NCBI GenBank assembly: GCA_036397395.1
Contig: DASWIZ010000018.1
Span: 1-32,719 of the forward strand
DNA from: DASRUP01 sp036397395
Lineage (GTDB): Bacteria; Patescibacteriota; Minisyncoccia; Minisyncoccales; UBA10102
Reading direction: 5' to 3'
Length of the DNA stretch: 32,719 bases
Below the pieces are notes generated by a model. That model saw nothing but the letters and a program-made list of their open reading frames with translations, did not search any database and was not told the DNA's origin. How positions within the stretch are numbered: position 1 is the stretch's first letter; the number at the start of each line of letters is the position of its first letter. This document shows, piece after piece, positions 1-7,826 of the stretch. Both the position numbers and the translations under genes were made by a program.

Positions 1-1
1 A

Positions 2-568
2 CTAGCGCCTAGAATTGCCCGGGTTACTTACGAAAAAGACCAGACAGATTTAAAACTTCACTTTACCTTGCAACAAGGCAACATTTCCGCAGAAAACGTA
101 TCTCTTGAAGTTGGGCCACAGGCCGATCTTACCATTATTGTAGGCGACAACAAGACTCAATACAACCATGAAGCAGTCTATCACTACATTCTTGAGCTTT
201 TGCTGAACAGCGAGGATCCCGCGCTTCGGTTTCTTGGAGTTGCCTTGTTTAAACTTGAGGAAAACGCGGGAAACGACGTATGCTCTGCCACATTTACCAA
301 AGGAGACCTCCGGGCGGCCCTGACGGAACCCAAGCACGTTGGCAAGGTTGTGGAATTTCTCCGCTCACAATTTGGCGACCACTCCTCTTTTTTGTTTTGG
401 TTTGAAAAATCTCCTGCTTTGTTCCAGGCGCTCTGCTGGACAACTCGCCCCAACCTTCAAGAACAAGCCGCAAAGCTGCCGGGCAGTCTTCAAAAAGGGA
501 ACTGGTGCCTTTGGGAAGCGCCCTTACACCAAAAAAACACTATCTACCAGCAGCTTTTCATACATTAA
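2..568 (+). CDS. Unrecognised protein, 5' end outside the window
   Basis: The reading frame is open from base 2, so the gene starts upstream of the window and only its last 188 codons are visible. A TTG at 68 is a possible internal start, but the codons before it read as ordinary protein. No catalytic motif or membrane segment is recognised. The visible part mixes short beta-like stretches with a more helical, aromatic-rich C-terminal half. It ends 3 nt before the PilB-like ATPase and is probably co-transcribed with it. A pilus-assembly role is possible from context only. The family is unknown to me. Confidence 0.6.
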   Translation, partial: LAPRIARVTYEKDQTDLKLHFTLQQGNISAENVSLEVGPQADLTIIVGDNKTQYNHEAVYHYILELLLNSEDPALRFLGVALFKLEENAGNDVCSATFTKGDLRAALTEPKHVGKVVEFLRSQFGDHSSFLFWFEKSPALFQALCWTTRPNLQEQAAKLPGSLQKGNWCLWEAPLHQKNTIYQQLFIH

Positions 569-571
569 ACC

Positions 572-1888
572 ATGCCTACCGCTCCGCAAACCCAACAAAC
601 TCACATTACCGGCCAGGTCCGCATAAGCGCCCAGTTCGTTGACTCTCTCAAGACGCAAGTTCAAACCATTGAGCAACTTGGAGCGCGCCTTGACCAGGCC
701 CAGCAAAGCGGCGTTACGGAAATTATACAAGTTCTTTTGGTATCTGCCCTATTGCTCGACGCTTCTGATATTCACATCGAGCCGAAAGAACAAGGAATCC
801 AGCTCCGCCTTCGTATTGACGGGCTTCTCCACGAAGTTACCCAATTTCCGCGCTCTTTATATGATTCTCTTCTTTCAAGACTTAAACTTGTTTCCGGCAC
901 AAAACTCAATATTGCAGACAAGCCCCAAGACGGCAGGTTTTCTTTTAAGCTTGGGGCAGATACCGTGGAAGCAAGAGTTTCTACCCTTCCCGCAGAGTAC
1001 GGAGAAGCTTTTGTTCTTCGGGTATTGAACCCCAAAAACCTAATCTTGCTGCCGGAACTCGGCTTGCGAAAAACCATACTTGACCGCGTCCACCAAGAGC
1101 TGAAAAAACCCAATGGAATGATTTTGGCAACCGGACCCACCGGATCAGGAAAAACAACAACGCTCTACGCCTTTTTAAAAGAGATAGAGCGACCCGAAAT
1201 TAAAATTGTTACCATTGAAGACCCCATAGAATACCACTTAGAAGGGATTTCGCAAACCCAAGTAAACCCGGAAAAGGGGTATGATTTCGCTTCCGGGCTT
1301 CAAGCGATTGTCCGCCAAGACCCCGACGTTATTTTGGTAGGAGAAATTCGAGACCAAACAACCGCGCAAATTGCCTTGCAGGCAGCTCTTACGGGTCATT
1401 TAGTGTTTTCCACGCTTCACACAAACGACGCTCCGGGAACAGTCTCCAGGCTGCGAAGTTTAAAAGCAAAGTCCCTGAACATTGGGGCGGCCACAAACCT
1501 GATTGTAGGGCAACGCCTTGTGCGAAAACTCTGCGCCCAATGCAGTGTTTCTGAAAAAGCAACCCCAAAAGACATTGCGAAAATAAAGAAAGGGTTAAAG
1601 GATGTAACGCAAAATATAGAAACAAAAATACCTCCGTCGTTCCAATTAAAAAAAGCAAAAGGATGCCCCGTTTGCAATAATACCGGATACAAAGGGCGCA
1701 CAGGAATTTTTGAGGTTATTTTTGTGGATTCTGCCTTTGAAGAGTTTATCCTTACAAGACCTTCCACGTCGGCGCTTCGGCAGTTCGCCATTCAAAAAGG
1801 CATGACCACAATGTACCAAGACGGCTTATTAAAGGTGTTGCGGCAGATTACAACATTACAAGAAGTGGAACGCATTACCGGAGAATAA
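572..1888 (+). CDS. pilB: PilB/GspE-type secretion or type IV pilus assembly ATPase
   Basis: Hexameric cytoplasmic ATPase expected to power type IV pilus extension or type II secretion. Of 438 residues, the first ~50 are a short variable segment, so the usual N-terminal MshEN/GspE_N domain is absent and the protein is shorter than typical PilB (~560). The N2 domain carries the ASDIHIEP signature (~64-71). Walker A is GPTGSGKT (188-195), the Asp box IEDPIEY follows, Walker B is DVILVGEIRD, and the His box is in TGHLVFSTLHTNDA. Two CxxC pairs (CAQC and CPVC) form the zinc-binding C-terminal motif ending in GYKGRTGIFEV. It lies 3 nt after the upstream frame, suggesting one operon. GspE versus PilB cannot be separated from sequence alone; CPR bacteria usually carry type IV pili. 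Confidence 0.9.
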   Translation: MPTAPQTQQTHITGQVRISAQFVDSLKTQVQTIEQLGARLDQAQQSGVTEIIQVLLVSALLLDASDIHIEPKEQGIQLRLRIDGLLHEVTQFPRSLYDSLLSRLKLVSGTKLNIADKPQDGRFSFKLGADTVEARVSTLPAEYGEAFVLRVLNPKNLILLPELGLRKTILDRVHQELKKPNGMILATGPTGSGKTTTLYAFLKEIERPEIKIVTIEDPIEYHLEGISQTQVNPEKGYDFASGLQAIVRQDPDVILVGEIRDQTTAQIALQAALTGHLVFSTLHTNDAPGTVSRLRSLKAKSLNIGAATNLIVGQRLVRKLCAQCSVSEKATPKDIAKIKKGLKDVTQNIETKIPPSFQLKKAKGCPVCNNTGYKGRTGIFEVIFVDSAFEEFILTRPSTSALRQFAIQKGMTTMYQDGLLKVLRQITTLQEVERITGE

Positions 1889-1890
1889 CA

Positions 1891-2019
1891 ATAGCCCAGC
1901 AAAGCTGGGGACCATTTGGTGTTCGGAACGCAAATGTAGAGTTATTTAGAGGTATAGTTCAGCACGACCCGAGCTACCCTGCAAAAAATAATTCCAGGTC
2001 CCCAGCTTTGAGGGGCTAT
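1891..2019. repeat. 129-bp inverted-repeat element with 23-bp arms
   Basis: The 23-bp left arm (1891-1913) and right arm (1997-2019) are inverted repeats matching at 21 of 23 positions. The left arm itself contains a small perfect hairpin, CCCAGC-AAA-GCTGGG. The 83-bp interior has no ORF. It could be a MITE-like element, a structured RNA or an elaborate terminator for the ATPase gene. There is no U-tract directly after the stem and no obvious target-site duplication. It does not show the conserved sequence cores of SRP RNA or RNase P RNA. Confidence 0.75.
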
Positions 2020-2024
2020 GATAG

Positions 2025-2061
2025 ATAGGACTTTTATGTCCTAATACTGTCCTATGTCCTA
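2025..2061. promoter_or_regulatory. GTCCTA repeat cluster upstream of ruvB
   Basis: Three direct copies of TGTCCTA start at 2037, 2048 and 2055. An inverted partner TAGGAC lies at 2025-2030, and nested short inverted repeats (AGATAGGAC against GTCCTAGTATCATCT) span the cluster. It ends 27 bp before the ruvB start codon, where an operator would be expected. A weak -10-like TATAAA is at 2073-2078. This is a candidate regulatory site, possibly for the DNA-damage response because ruvB is often SOS-controlled, but it does not match a LexA box I know. Confidence 0.4.
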
Positions 2062-2088
2062 GTATCATCTATTATAAACTATTGCAAA

Positions 2089-3093
2089 ATGTTTGTCAAG
2101 AACCCCTCCCCCCCCTCAAAAGAAGAACCTGTCGAGGCCAGCTTACGTCCTCAAACGTGGCAAGAATACTTAGGCCAGGAAAAGCTCAAAAGCAATCTTC
2201 GGATTATTATTGATGCTGCAAAAACAAGGGGTGAACCATTAGAACACATGCTGTTTTACGGAAATTCGGGATTGGGAAAAACAACATTAGCTCGTGTTGT
2301 TGCCCACGAAATGGCAACTTCCATCCAAACGTGCACCGCCCCAACTCTCGAGAGAACCGGAGATTTAGCCTCGCTCCTTGCCAACCTTCAGGAAGGGGAA
2401 ATCCTGTTTCTTGACGAATGTCACAGACTTCAAAAAACGGTCATGGAAATGCTTTACTCTGCCTTGGAAGACTTTACTTTGCATTTGGTAATGGGAAAAG
2501 GAGCCATGGCCAGAACCATGGATTTGGAACTTCCCCGATTCACTTTAATAGCCGCGACCACCCGAGTCGCGCTTCTTCCGGCTCCTTTTCGAAACCGCTT
2601 TGGAGCAATTTTCCAGCTTCCCTTTTACGCGCAAGAAGACATTGAAAAAATTCTTCTTCGCTCCTCGCGCATTTTTGGACTTTCCATAAGTCAAGACGCG
2701 CTTTCTCTTATAGCGTCCCGTTCCCGGCACACTCCAAGAATCGCAAATCGCATCTTGAAAAGAGTGCGGGATTTTGCGACCATAGAAGGGTCGAGCGCCA
2801 TAGATTTGCCTTGCGCGCAAAAAGCGCTCGCTTTTTTAGAAATCGACGAAATGGGACTAGAGCCCGCAGACCGCAAAATTTTAGAAACCCTTGCTATTAC
2901 CTTTACCGGAAAGCCGGTGGGAATCCAGTCTCTTGCGGCCTCCCTAGCGGAAGAAGAAGACACTATTTTGGACATATACGAACCCTACCTCCTGCAGTTG
3001 GGTTTAATTGAGCGAACTTCCAGAGGAAGGGTTGCCACTCCGTTAACCTACAAACACCTGGGTCTTCCCTATAACCAACGAGAATTATTATAA
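2089..3093 (+). CDS. ruvB: Holliday junction branch migration DNA helicase RuvB
   Basis: AAA+ motor that drives branch migration of Holliday junctions with RuvA and RuvC. Length 334 aa matches the family. It begins with the LRPQTWQEYLGQ signature. Walker A is GNSGLGKT (58-65), Walker B is ILFLDECHRL, sensor 1 is FTLIAATTR, the arginine-finger region is FRNRFG, and sensor 2 is RIANRILKRVRDFA. The C-terminal winged helix carries the family-typical EPYLLQLGLIERTSRGR stretch. Two residues of the usual GPPGLGKT P-loop differ (GNSGLGKT), which should not affect nucleotide binding. It starts at ATG 2089 without a visible Shine-Dalgarno. Downstream yebC and ruvC form a repair-linked cluster; ruvA is not in the window. 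Confidence 0.95.
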   Translation: MFVKNPSPPSKEEPVEASLRPQTWQEYLGQEKLKSNLRIIIDAAKTRGEPLEHMLFYGNSGLGKTTLARVVAHEMATSIQTCTAPTLERTGDLASLLANLQEGEILFLDECHRLQKTVMEMLYSALEDFTLHLVMGKGAMARTMDLELPRFTLIAATTRVALLPAPFRNRFGAIFQLPFYAQEDIEKILLRSSRIFGLSISQDALSLIASRSRHTPRIANRILKRVRDFATIEGSSAIDLPCAQKALAFLEIDEMGLEPADRKILETLAITFTGKPVGIQSLAASLAEEEDTILDIYEPYLLQLGLIERTSRGRVATPLTYKHLGLPYNQRELL

Positions 3094-3105
3094 CCACCTT
3101 TTATT

Positions 3106-3804
3106 ATGTCAGGACACTCGCATTTTCGCACAGTAATGCATAAAAAGGGATTGGCTGACGCCAAGCGGAGTCAGATGTTTTCCAAATTGGCAAAAGAACT
3201 TACCGTGGCCGCCAAGGAAGGGGGGACAGACCTGCAGGCTAACCCAAGGCTGCGTACCGTTATCGAGAAAGCAAAATCCGCAAACATGCCCGCCGATAAT
3301 ATTGAGCGTGCCTTAAAAAAGGCTACAGGGGAAGACGCGGGAAGGCTTGAGGAAGTACTTTTTGAAGCATACGGCCCCGGCGGAGTCGCGATCTTAGTTA
3401 CCGCTATTACCGACAATAAAAACCGCACGCTTGGGCAGGTAAAACAAATCCTGCAAAAAAACCAGGGGAAAATGGTGGAGGGCGGGGCTGTGCGGTGGCT
3501 TTTTGAAAGAAAAGGGGTAACAACCGTTGAAAACGCCCCTAAAGATCTTGAGCTTTTTGCCATTGAGGCTGGGGCGGAAGACCTTTTCTGGCGCGACCAC
3601 ACTTTGGATATTTACACAGACCCTTCCGCTTTAAACTCTTTAAAGGCGAGGCTTGAAGAAAAAAATGTACACGTGACTGCCTCTATAGACTGGGTGCCCA
3701 AAGAGCGCGTCAACCCGTCAGAGAAAGACGCGCAGGCCGCAGAAAAGCTTTTTGCGGCGTTAGACGACCAAGACGACGTTCAAGACATGTACGCCAATAT
3801 ATGA
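3106..3804 (+). CDS. yebC: YebC/PmpR-family protein (TACO1-like)
   Basis: A 232-residue protein of the YebC/PmpR/TACO1 family, variously described as a transcription regulator and, more recently, a ribosome-associated factor that helps translate proline-rich stretches. The N-terminus MSGHSHF followed by HKKGLADAKRSQMFSKL is the family signature. The conserved middle (NPRLRTVIEKAKSANMP, YGPGGVAILV, TDNKNRTLGQVK) and the GAVRWLFERKG block are all present. It lies 12 nt after ruvB and its stop overlaps the ruvC start (ATGA), so the three genes are probably one operon; yebC next to ruvC is common across bacteria. Confidence 0.93.
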   Translation: MSGHSHFRTVMHKKGLADAKRSQMFSKLAKELTVAAKEGGTDLQANPRLRTVIEKAKSANMPADNIERALKKATGEDAGRLEEVLFEAYGPGGVAILVTAITDNKNRTLGQVKQILQKNQGKMVEGGAVRWLFERKGVTTVENAPKDLELFAIEAGAEDLFWRDHTLDIYTDPSALNSLKARLEEKNVHVTASIDWVPKERVNPSEKDAQAAEKLFAALDDQDDVQDMYANI

Positions 3805-4307
3805 CCATCCTTGGCGTCGACCCAGGAACTGAACGTACCGGGTATGGGCTTATCCGCGTCACCAAAAAACCCGCTTTCCAAATTACCCATATTGGTCATG
3901 GATGCATTACCACAGACCGCGGCGAGCAAAAAGGGGAACGCTTATTCTCTTTAGAAAAACAACTGTCTCTTGTTCTACAAGATAGCCGGCCAGACGCCAT
4001 GGCGGTAGAAACCTTGTTTTTCTTTAAAAACCTTAAAACCGTTATGCCCGTAAGCGAAGCGCGAGGAGTAATCCTGCTAACTGGGTTTAAAAAAAAGGTA
4101 CCATTATACGAATTTTCCCCGCTTCAGGTTAAAATGACCATTACCGGATACGGAAGGGCAGAGAAAAAACAGGTGCAGGCAATGGTCCAGGAATTATTAA
4201 GCCTTTCAGAAACTCCAAAACCAGACGATGCGGCGGATGGACTTGCTTTGGCCATAACCTGCGCCCTATCCTTAAGAAACCACCAGCTCTCTCCGCACAA
4301 GGCTTGA
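3801..4307 (+). CDS. ruvC: Holliday junction endonuclease RuvC
   Basis: Dimeric resolvase that cuts Holliday junctions moved by RuvAB. Length 168 aa is typical. The RNase H-like active site is visible: Asp7 in GVDPGTERTGYG, Glu69-region AVETLFF, and the acidic pair in PDDAADGLALA near the C-terminus. The FSPLQVKMTITGYGRAEKKQV segment matches the conserved DNA-binding region. ATG 3801 overlaps the yebC stop by 4 nt. The -35 box of the next promoter (4304) lies over the end of this gene. Confidence 0.93.
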   Translation: MTILGVDPGTERTGYGLIRVTKKPAFQITHIGHGCITTDRGEQKGERLFSLEKQLSLVLQDSRPDAMAVETLFFFKNLKTVMPVSEARGVILLTGFKKKVPLYEFSPLQVKMTITGYGRAEKKQVQAMVQELLSLSETPKPDDAADGLALAITCALSLRNHQLSPHKA

Positions 4308-4332
4308 CACCCGTTTTCTTAAAGCGTACAAT
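4304..4332 (+). promoter_or_regulatory. Strong sigma70-type promoter
   Basis: Perfect -35 TTGACA (4304-4309), 17-bp spacer, and -10 TACAAT (4327-4332). It is the closest match to consensus in the window. Its -35 overlaps the ruvC stop. A start near 4339 would give an ~86-nt leader before the small acidic ORF, much longer than other leaders here. The leader contains a perfect 7-bp hairpin (4373-4389, GAGTGGC-AAG-GCCACTC). Confidence 0.8.
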
Positions 4333-4424
4333 GGGGAACAGATTCAGAGAAAGGTCGGCACAGAACGTTGGGGAGTGGCAAGGCCACTCGCTTTCCTGAA
4401 TAATAAGCTGAAAATTCACTTACT

Positions 4425-4583
4425 ATGATTGAAACCGTATTCACTCTTGAAGATGAGCCCATGACCCCAGAAACACCACAAGAAGGCGGGGCGGAAGGAG
4501 GCCAAGAAGAAATGCCGGTGAGCGAACCAGAAAGTCGCCTTGGTGACGACGAGGAGGTCGAAAAGCCAAGCGAAGATGTGTAA
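4425..4583 (+). CDS. Small acidic protein (52 aa), function unknown
   Basis: ATG at 4425 opens 52 codons ending at TAA 4581-4583. The protein is dominated by Glu, Asp, Pro and Gly, with no hydrophobic core apart from the N-terminal METVF-like stretch (IETVFTLEDEP), so it is probably intrinsically disordered. It sits in a self-contained transcription unit, with a near-consensus promoter at 4304 and a strong terminator at 4601, which argues that it or its transcript is abundant. It could alternatively be a non-coding RNA with an incidental ORF. I do not recognise a family. Confidence 0.5.
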   Translation: MIETVFTLEDEPMTPETPQEGGAEGGQEEMPVSEPESRLGDDEEVEKPSEDV

Positions 4584-4600
4584 TCTCGCGGCAACAAGAG

Positions 4601-4629
4601 AACACCCCCATACGGGGGGTGTTTTCGTT
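4601..4629 (+). terminator. Intrinsic terminator after the small acidic gene
   Basis: A 9-bp stem (AACACCCCC, 4601-4609, pairing with 4615-4623) with a short loop, followed by a T-rich run. It ends the plus-strand unit beginning at 4304 and lies at the 3' end of the convergent tyrS gene, which it may also serve, though the minus-strand U-tract is weaker. Confidence 0.85.
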
Positions 4630-5777
4630 TATTTGATTTTCCTAAACTCCCTTTTCCCTTTCTGGACAACCATTCCTTTTTTTACCCGTATCACCCTTTC
4701 AGGATCTTCTTGTACGATCTCCTCGACCTTCACCCCTTTCTGAAGGACCAGGCGCCGTGCCTCTGATTTTGAGTCTGCCAGCCCCACCTGCACCAACAAG
4801 TCACTCAACTTTACGCTCTTTCCCGAAACCTCCGCGCTTTTTATCGTAGACGGCGCTTGTTTTTTCCGGAACACCCGCTCAAACTCTTGTTGCGCCTTTT
4901 CTGCCGCTTTTTCCCCGTGATACATGGCCACAATCTGTTTTGCGAGCTTCGCCTTTGCGTCCCGGGGAGCAAGACCCTCTGCCTCTTTTGGAGAAACATC
5001 CGCACAGAACTCAAAATAGTGGGGAATAAGCTCATCCTTCATGCTCATTATCTTCCCGTACATATCCTGGGGAACATCGAGAATATTCACCGTGTTGCCG
5101 TAACTCTTGCTCATTTTTCTTCCGTCAAGCCCCAAAAGCAGCGGCACGGTAAGCACAAACTTTTCTTTGTTACGGTATGCTTTTTGCAGCCGTCTCCCCA
5201 CAAGCATATTAAAGGTTTGGTCGGTCCCCCCAACCTCCAGATCTACATCCATTGCCACAGAGTCATACCCCTGCATAAGCGGGTACAGGAGTTCGTTCAT
5301 CCAAACCTCTCCGCCCTTTTTTATTCTATTCTGGAACATATCTCGCTCTAAAAGCTGGGCCGCGGTAAAAAAGGACGATATCTTGAGAAAGTCCCGGGGC
5401 TTTAGCCTTGAAAGCCAGTCGCCGTTTCTTTGTATTGTTATTCTTGCAAGGTCAAGGATTTTCCCGGCTTGTTTTTTATACGTTGCCATGTTTCTCTTGA
5501 TTTCTTTTTCAGAAAGGGGCTCTCTGGCCTTATCTCTCCCGGAGGGGTCTCCAATTTGGGCTGTAAAGGTGCCGAACAACAAAACAACCTCGTGCCCAAG
5601 CTCCTGGAACTCTCGCAGCTTGCGCAAGACAACGGCATGCCCCAGATGCATATAGGGGGACGTGGGATCTACGCCCAAATATAAGCGGATCTTCCTTCCC
5701 TTGGCAAGCTGCTCCAAGCCCTTTTTACTGGGAAGCACCTCCTCCACGTTTCTCTGCAATACGTCAGATATCGTCAT
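4629..5777 (-). CDS. tyrS: Tyrosyl-tRNA synthetase
   Basis: Class I aminoacyl-tRNA synthetase charging tRNA-Tyr. Length 382 aa. The HIGH motif appears as HLGH (44-47) after LYLGVDPTSPYM, and the KMSKS loop is exact (221-225). The tyrosine-pocket region includes YPLMQGYDSVAMDVDLEVGG and TDQTFN. The C-terminal ~65 residues form an S4 RNA-binding domain (KLSDLLVQVGLADSKSEARRLV). The overall pattern fits the TyrZ-type subgroup. It is a single-gene minus-strand unit divergent from the PBP gene; its 3' end meets the terminator at 4601-4629. Confidence 0.95.
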   Translation of the reverse strand: MTISDVLQRNVEEVLPSKKGLEQLAKGRKIRLYLGVDPTSPYMHLGHAVVLRKLREFQELGHEVVLLFGTFTAQIGDPSGRDKAREPLSEKEIKRNMATYKKQAGKILDLARITIQRNGDWLSRLKPRDFLKISSFFTAAQLLERDMFQNRIKKGGEVWMNELLYPLMQGYDSVAMDVDLEVGGTDQTFNMLVGRRLQKAYRNKEKFVLTVPLLLGLDGRKMSKSYGNTVNILDVPQDMYGKIMSMKDELIPHYFEFCADVSPKEAEGLAPRDAKAKLAKQIVAMYHGEKAAEKAQQEFERVFRKKQAPSTIKSAEVSGKSVKLSDLLVQVGLADSKSEARRLVLQKGVKVEEIVQEDPERVIRVKKGMVVQKGKREFRKIK

Positions 5778-5827
5778 ATGTAATATAGCCAGTATACCTT
5801 TTTCTTTCCTTAAGAACCAGCCCTGGA

Positions 5828-5856
5828 TTGAAAAGTAGACGAAAGAATGTTATACA
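5828..5856 (+). promoter_or_regulatory. Sigma70-type promoter for the PBP gene
   Basis: TTGAAA (5828-5833), 17-bp spacer, TATACA (5851-5856). The PBP start codon is 14 nt after the -10 box, giving a leader of about 7-8 nt with no Shine-Dalgarno. Confidence 0.65.
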
Positions 5857-5870
5857 TACAAGAGTAAATC

Positions 5871-7826
5871 ATGTCAAAAAACCATTACACAAAGAAGACA
5901 TATACCAAAGAAGGGAGGCCAAAAAAATCCTTAAAGTTTGTTGTTCAAATTGCGCTTTTGGGCGTCCTTTTACTTCCCGCAACCGCTTTTGCAATATTCG
6001 CGTACTACGCCAAAGACCTTCCCCGGCCCGAGAAAATTTCGGAAGTTTCTTTAGCTCAACCAACGAAGATTTATGACCGCACCGGAAACGTGCTTCTTTA
6101 TGAGGTGTTTGGCGACGAAAAAAGAGAGATTATCCCTCTTTCCGATATTCCAGAACACCTTCAACAAGCCCTTATCGCCACGGAAGACGCCGGATTCTAC
6201 GGCCATTTTGGATTAAGCATAAAGGGAACCGCGCGCGCGGTTTTAGTAAACCTGGGGTTGCGCAAGTCTTCGGTTATTCGTCCCGGAGGCTCCACCATTA
6301 CCCAGCAGCTGGCACGAAACTCTTTTCTTACCCGGGAAAAAACCGTTTCAAGAAAAGTCCGCGAACTTATTTTGACCCTGGAGCTTGAGCGCCGGTATTC
6401 AAAAAACGACATTTTGGGTTTTTACCTTAACCAAATTCCGTTTGGTTCTACCGCGTACGGCATTGCGGCGGCAAGCGACTTATACTTTCAAAAGAAACCA
6501 AACGAACTAAGTGTCGCGGAATCCGCGGCCTTGGTTGCCATGATTCAAGCTCCCACCTACTACTCCCCAAACGGGCCAAATAAAGAAGCGCTGCTCGCCC
6601 GAAAAGACTATGTGCTTTCTCGCATGGTTCAGGAAGGTTTTCTTTCGCAAGAACAAGCAGACGAAGCTAAGCAAGAAAAGTTGGCGTTCCAAGACGTGGC
6701 TTCAAGTATCCGGGCCCCTCATTTTTCCTTGTATGTTCTTGATTTTCTTGTGCAAAAGTATGGAGAAGATTTCGTAAGAGAAAACGGACTTCGCGTTACC
6801 ACGTCTCTTGACTGGGAACTCCAGCAAATTGCGGAAAAAGCGACAAAAGAAACCGCGCAAAGGAACGCTATCTGGACCGCGCACAACGCAGCTCTCGTGG
6901 CTTTAGACCCGAAAACCGGGGAAATTTTAGCTATGGTAGGATCTGCGGATTGGAATGGAGACCCGTATCCCGCGGGGTGTGACGAAGGGAAAAATTGTTT
7001 CCTAGATCCAAAACTCAATGTTACTACCTATTCTACGGGACGCCAGCCGGGTTCTGCGTTTAAGCCCTTTGTATACGCGGTTGCTTTCGATAAGGGCGCC
7101 GGCGGAGAAACGGTAGTACGAGACGAAGAAACAAACTTTGGCGTCTGGGGCGGAAAAGAATACATTCCTCAAAACTACGACAATACGTTTCGCGGCGAAG
7201 TAACGCTCCGAGACGCCCTTGCCCAGTCCATTAACGTTCCTGCGGTAAAGGTTTTGGTTGACATGGCCGGCATTCAAGAAAGCGTGGAATTCGCGAAAAA
7301 ACTTGGCATGAACACCTTGCGAGAACCCTCTTTCTACGGCCCTGCTCTCGTGTTGGGAGGGGCCGAAGTCCGTCCTTTGGATATTGTTTCAGCGTATGGA
7401 GTATTCGCCACAGAAGGCAAAAAAGTGCCCCCGTTGACGATTCTCGAGGTGCAAGACGTTAACGGAAACATGTTGGAAAAAAACCGGCATACCGGCATTC
7501 AAGTTATGAACCCTGCCGTGGCCAAAGAAATTACCAGTATTCTTTCTGACAACGAAGCCCGAACTCCTTTGTTTGGCCCTCGATCCGCTTTGTATGTTGA
7601 AGGATACCAGGTTGCCGCCAAAACAGGTACTACCCAGGATTATCGGGACGCCTGGACGATTGGGTACACGAAAGACATTGTTGTTGGGGTGTGGGCCGGG
7701 AACAACGACGGCACTCCGGCCAACAGGCAACCGGGCGCCGCTCTCGCCTCTCCTTTGTGGAACACTTTTATGGCGCAGGCGCTTCCTTATCTTGCCGCGC
7801 ACCCGCTTTCTGCCGCTAGGCTTTAA
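5871..7826 (+). CDS. Class A penicillin-binding protein (PBP1A-type transglycosylase/transpeptidase)
   Basis: Bifunctional enzyme that polymerises and cross-links peptidoglycan outside the membrane. Of 651 residues, 1-20 are basic and cytoplasmic, ~21-46 form one transmembrane helix, and the rest is extracytoplasmic. The GT51 glycosyltransferase domain shows EDAGFYGHFG (catalytic Glu105), GGSTITQQLARN, and the RKVRELILTLELER / YLNQIPFG motifs. The transpeptidase domain has SxxK at Ser394-Lys397 (PGSAFKP), SxN in AQSINVP, and KTG at 584-586. The length is shorter than E. coli PBP1A but complete for both domains. Its last 11 bp overlap the convergent dnaN 3' end. Confidence 0.93.
   Translation: MSKNHYTKKTYTKEGRPKKSLKFVVQIALLGVLLLPATAFAIFAYYAKDLPRPEKISEVSLAQPTKIYDRTGNVLLYEVFGDEKREIIPLSDIPEHLQQALIATEDAGFYGHFGLSIKGTARAVLVNLGLRKSSVIRPGGSTITQQLARNSFLTREKTVSRKVRELILTLELERRYSKNDILGFYLNQIPFGSTAYGIAAASDLYFQKKPNELSVAESAALVAMIQAPTYYSPNGPNKEALLARKDYVLSRMVQEGFLSQEQADEAKQEKLAFQDVASSIRAPHFSLYVLDFLVQKYGEDFVRENGLRVTTSLDWELQQIAEKATKETAQRNAIWTAHNAALVALDPKTGEILAMVGSADWNGDPYPAGCDEGKNCFLDPKLNVTTYSTGRQPGSAFKPFVYAVAFDKGAGGETVVRDEETNFGVWGGKEYIPQNYDNTFRGEVTLRDALAQSINVPAVKVLVDMAGIQESVEFAKKLGMNTLREPSFYGPALVLGGAEVRPLDIVSAYGVFATEGKKVPPLTILEVQDVNGNMLEKNRHTGIQVMNPAVAKEITSILSDNEARTPLFGPRSALYVEGYQVAAKTGTTQDYRDAWTIGYTKDIVVGVWAGNNDGTPANRQPGAALASPLWNTFMAQALPYLAAHPLSAARL

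Noticed and set aside
1891..2019. Long inverted repeat as 6S RNA, SRP RNA or RNase P RNA
   Set aside because: The stem is suggestive, but I could not find the SRP helix 8 core or RNase P conserved blocks, and 6S has no sequence signature I can test by eye. It is left as an inverted-repeat element.
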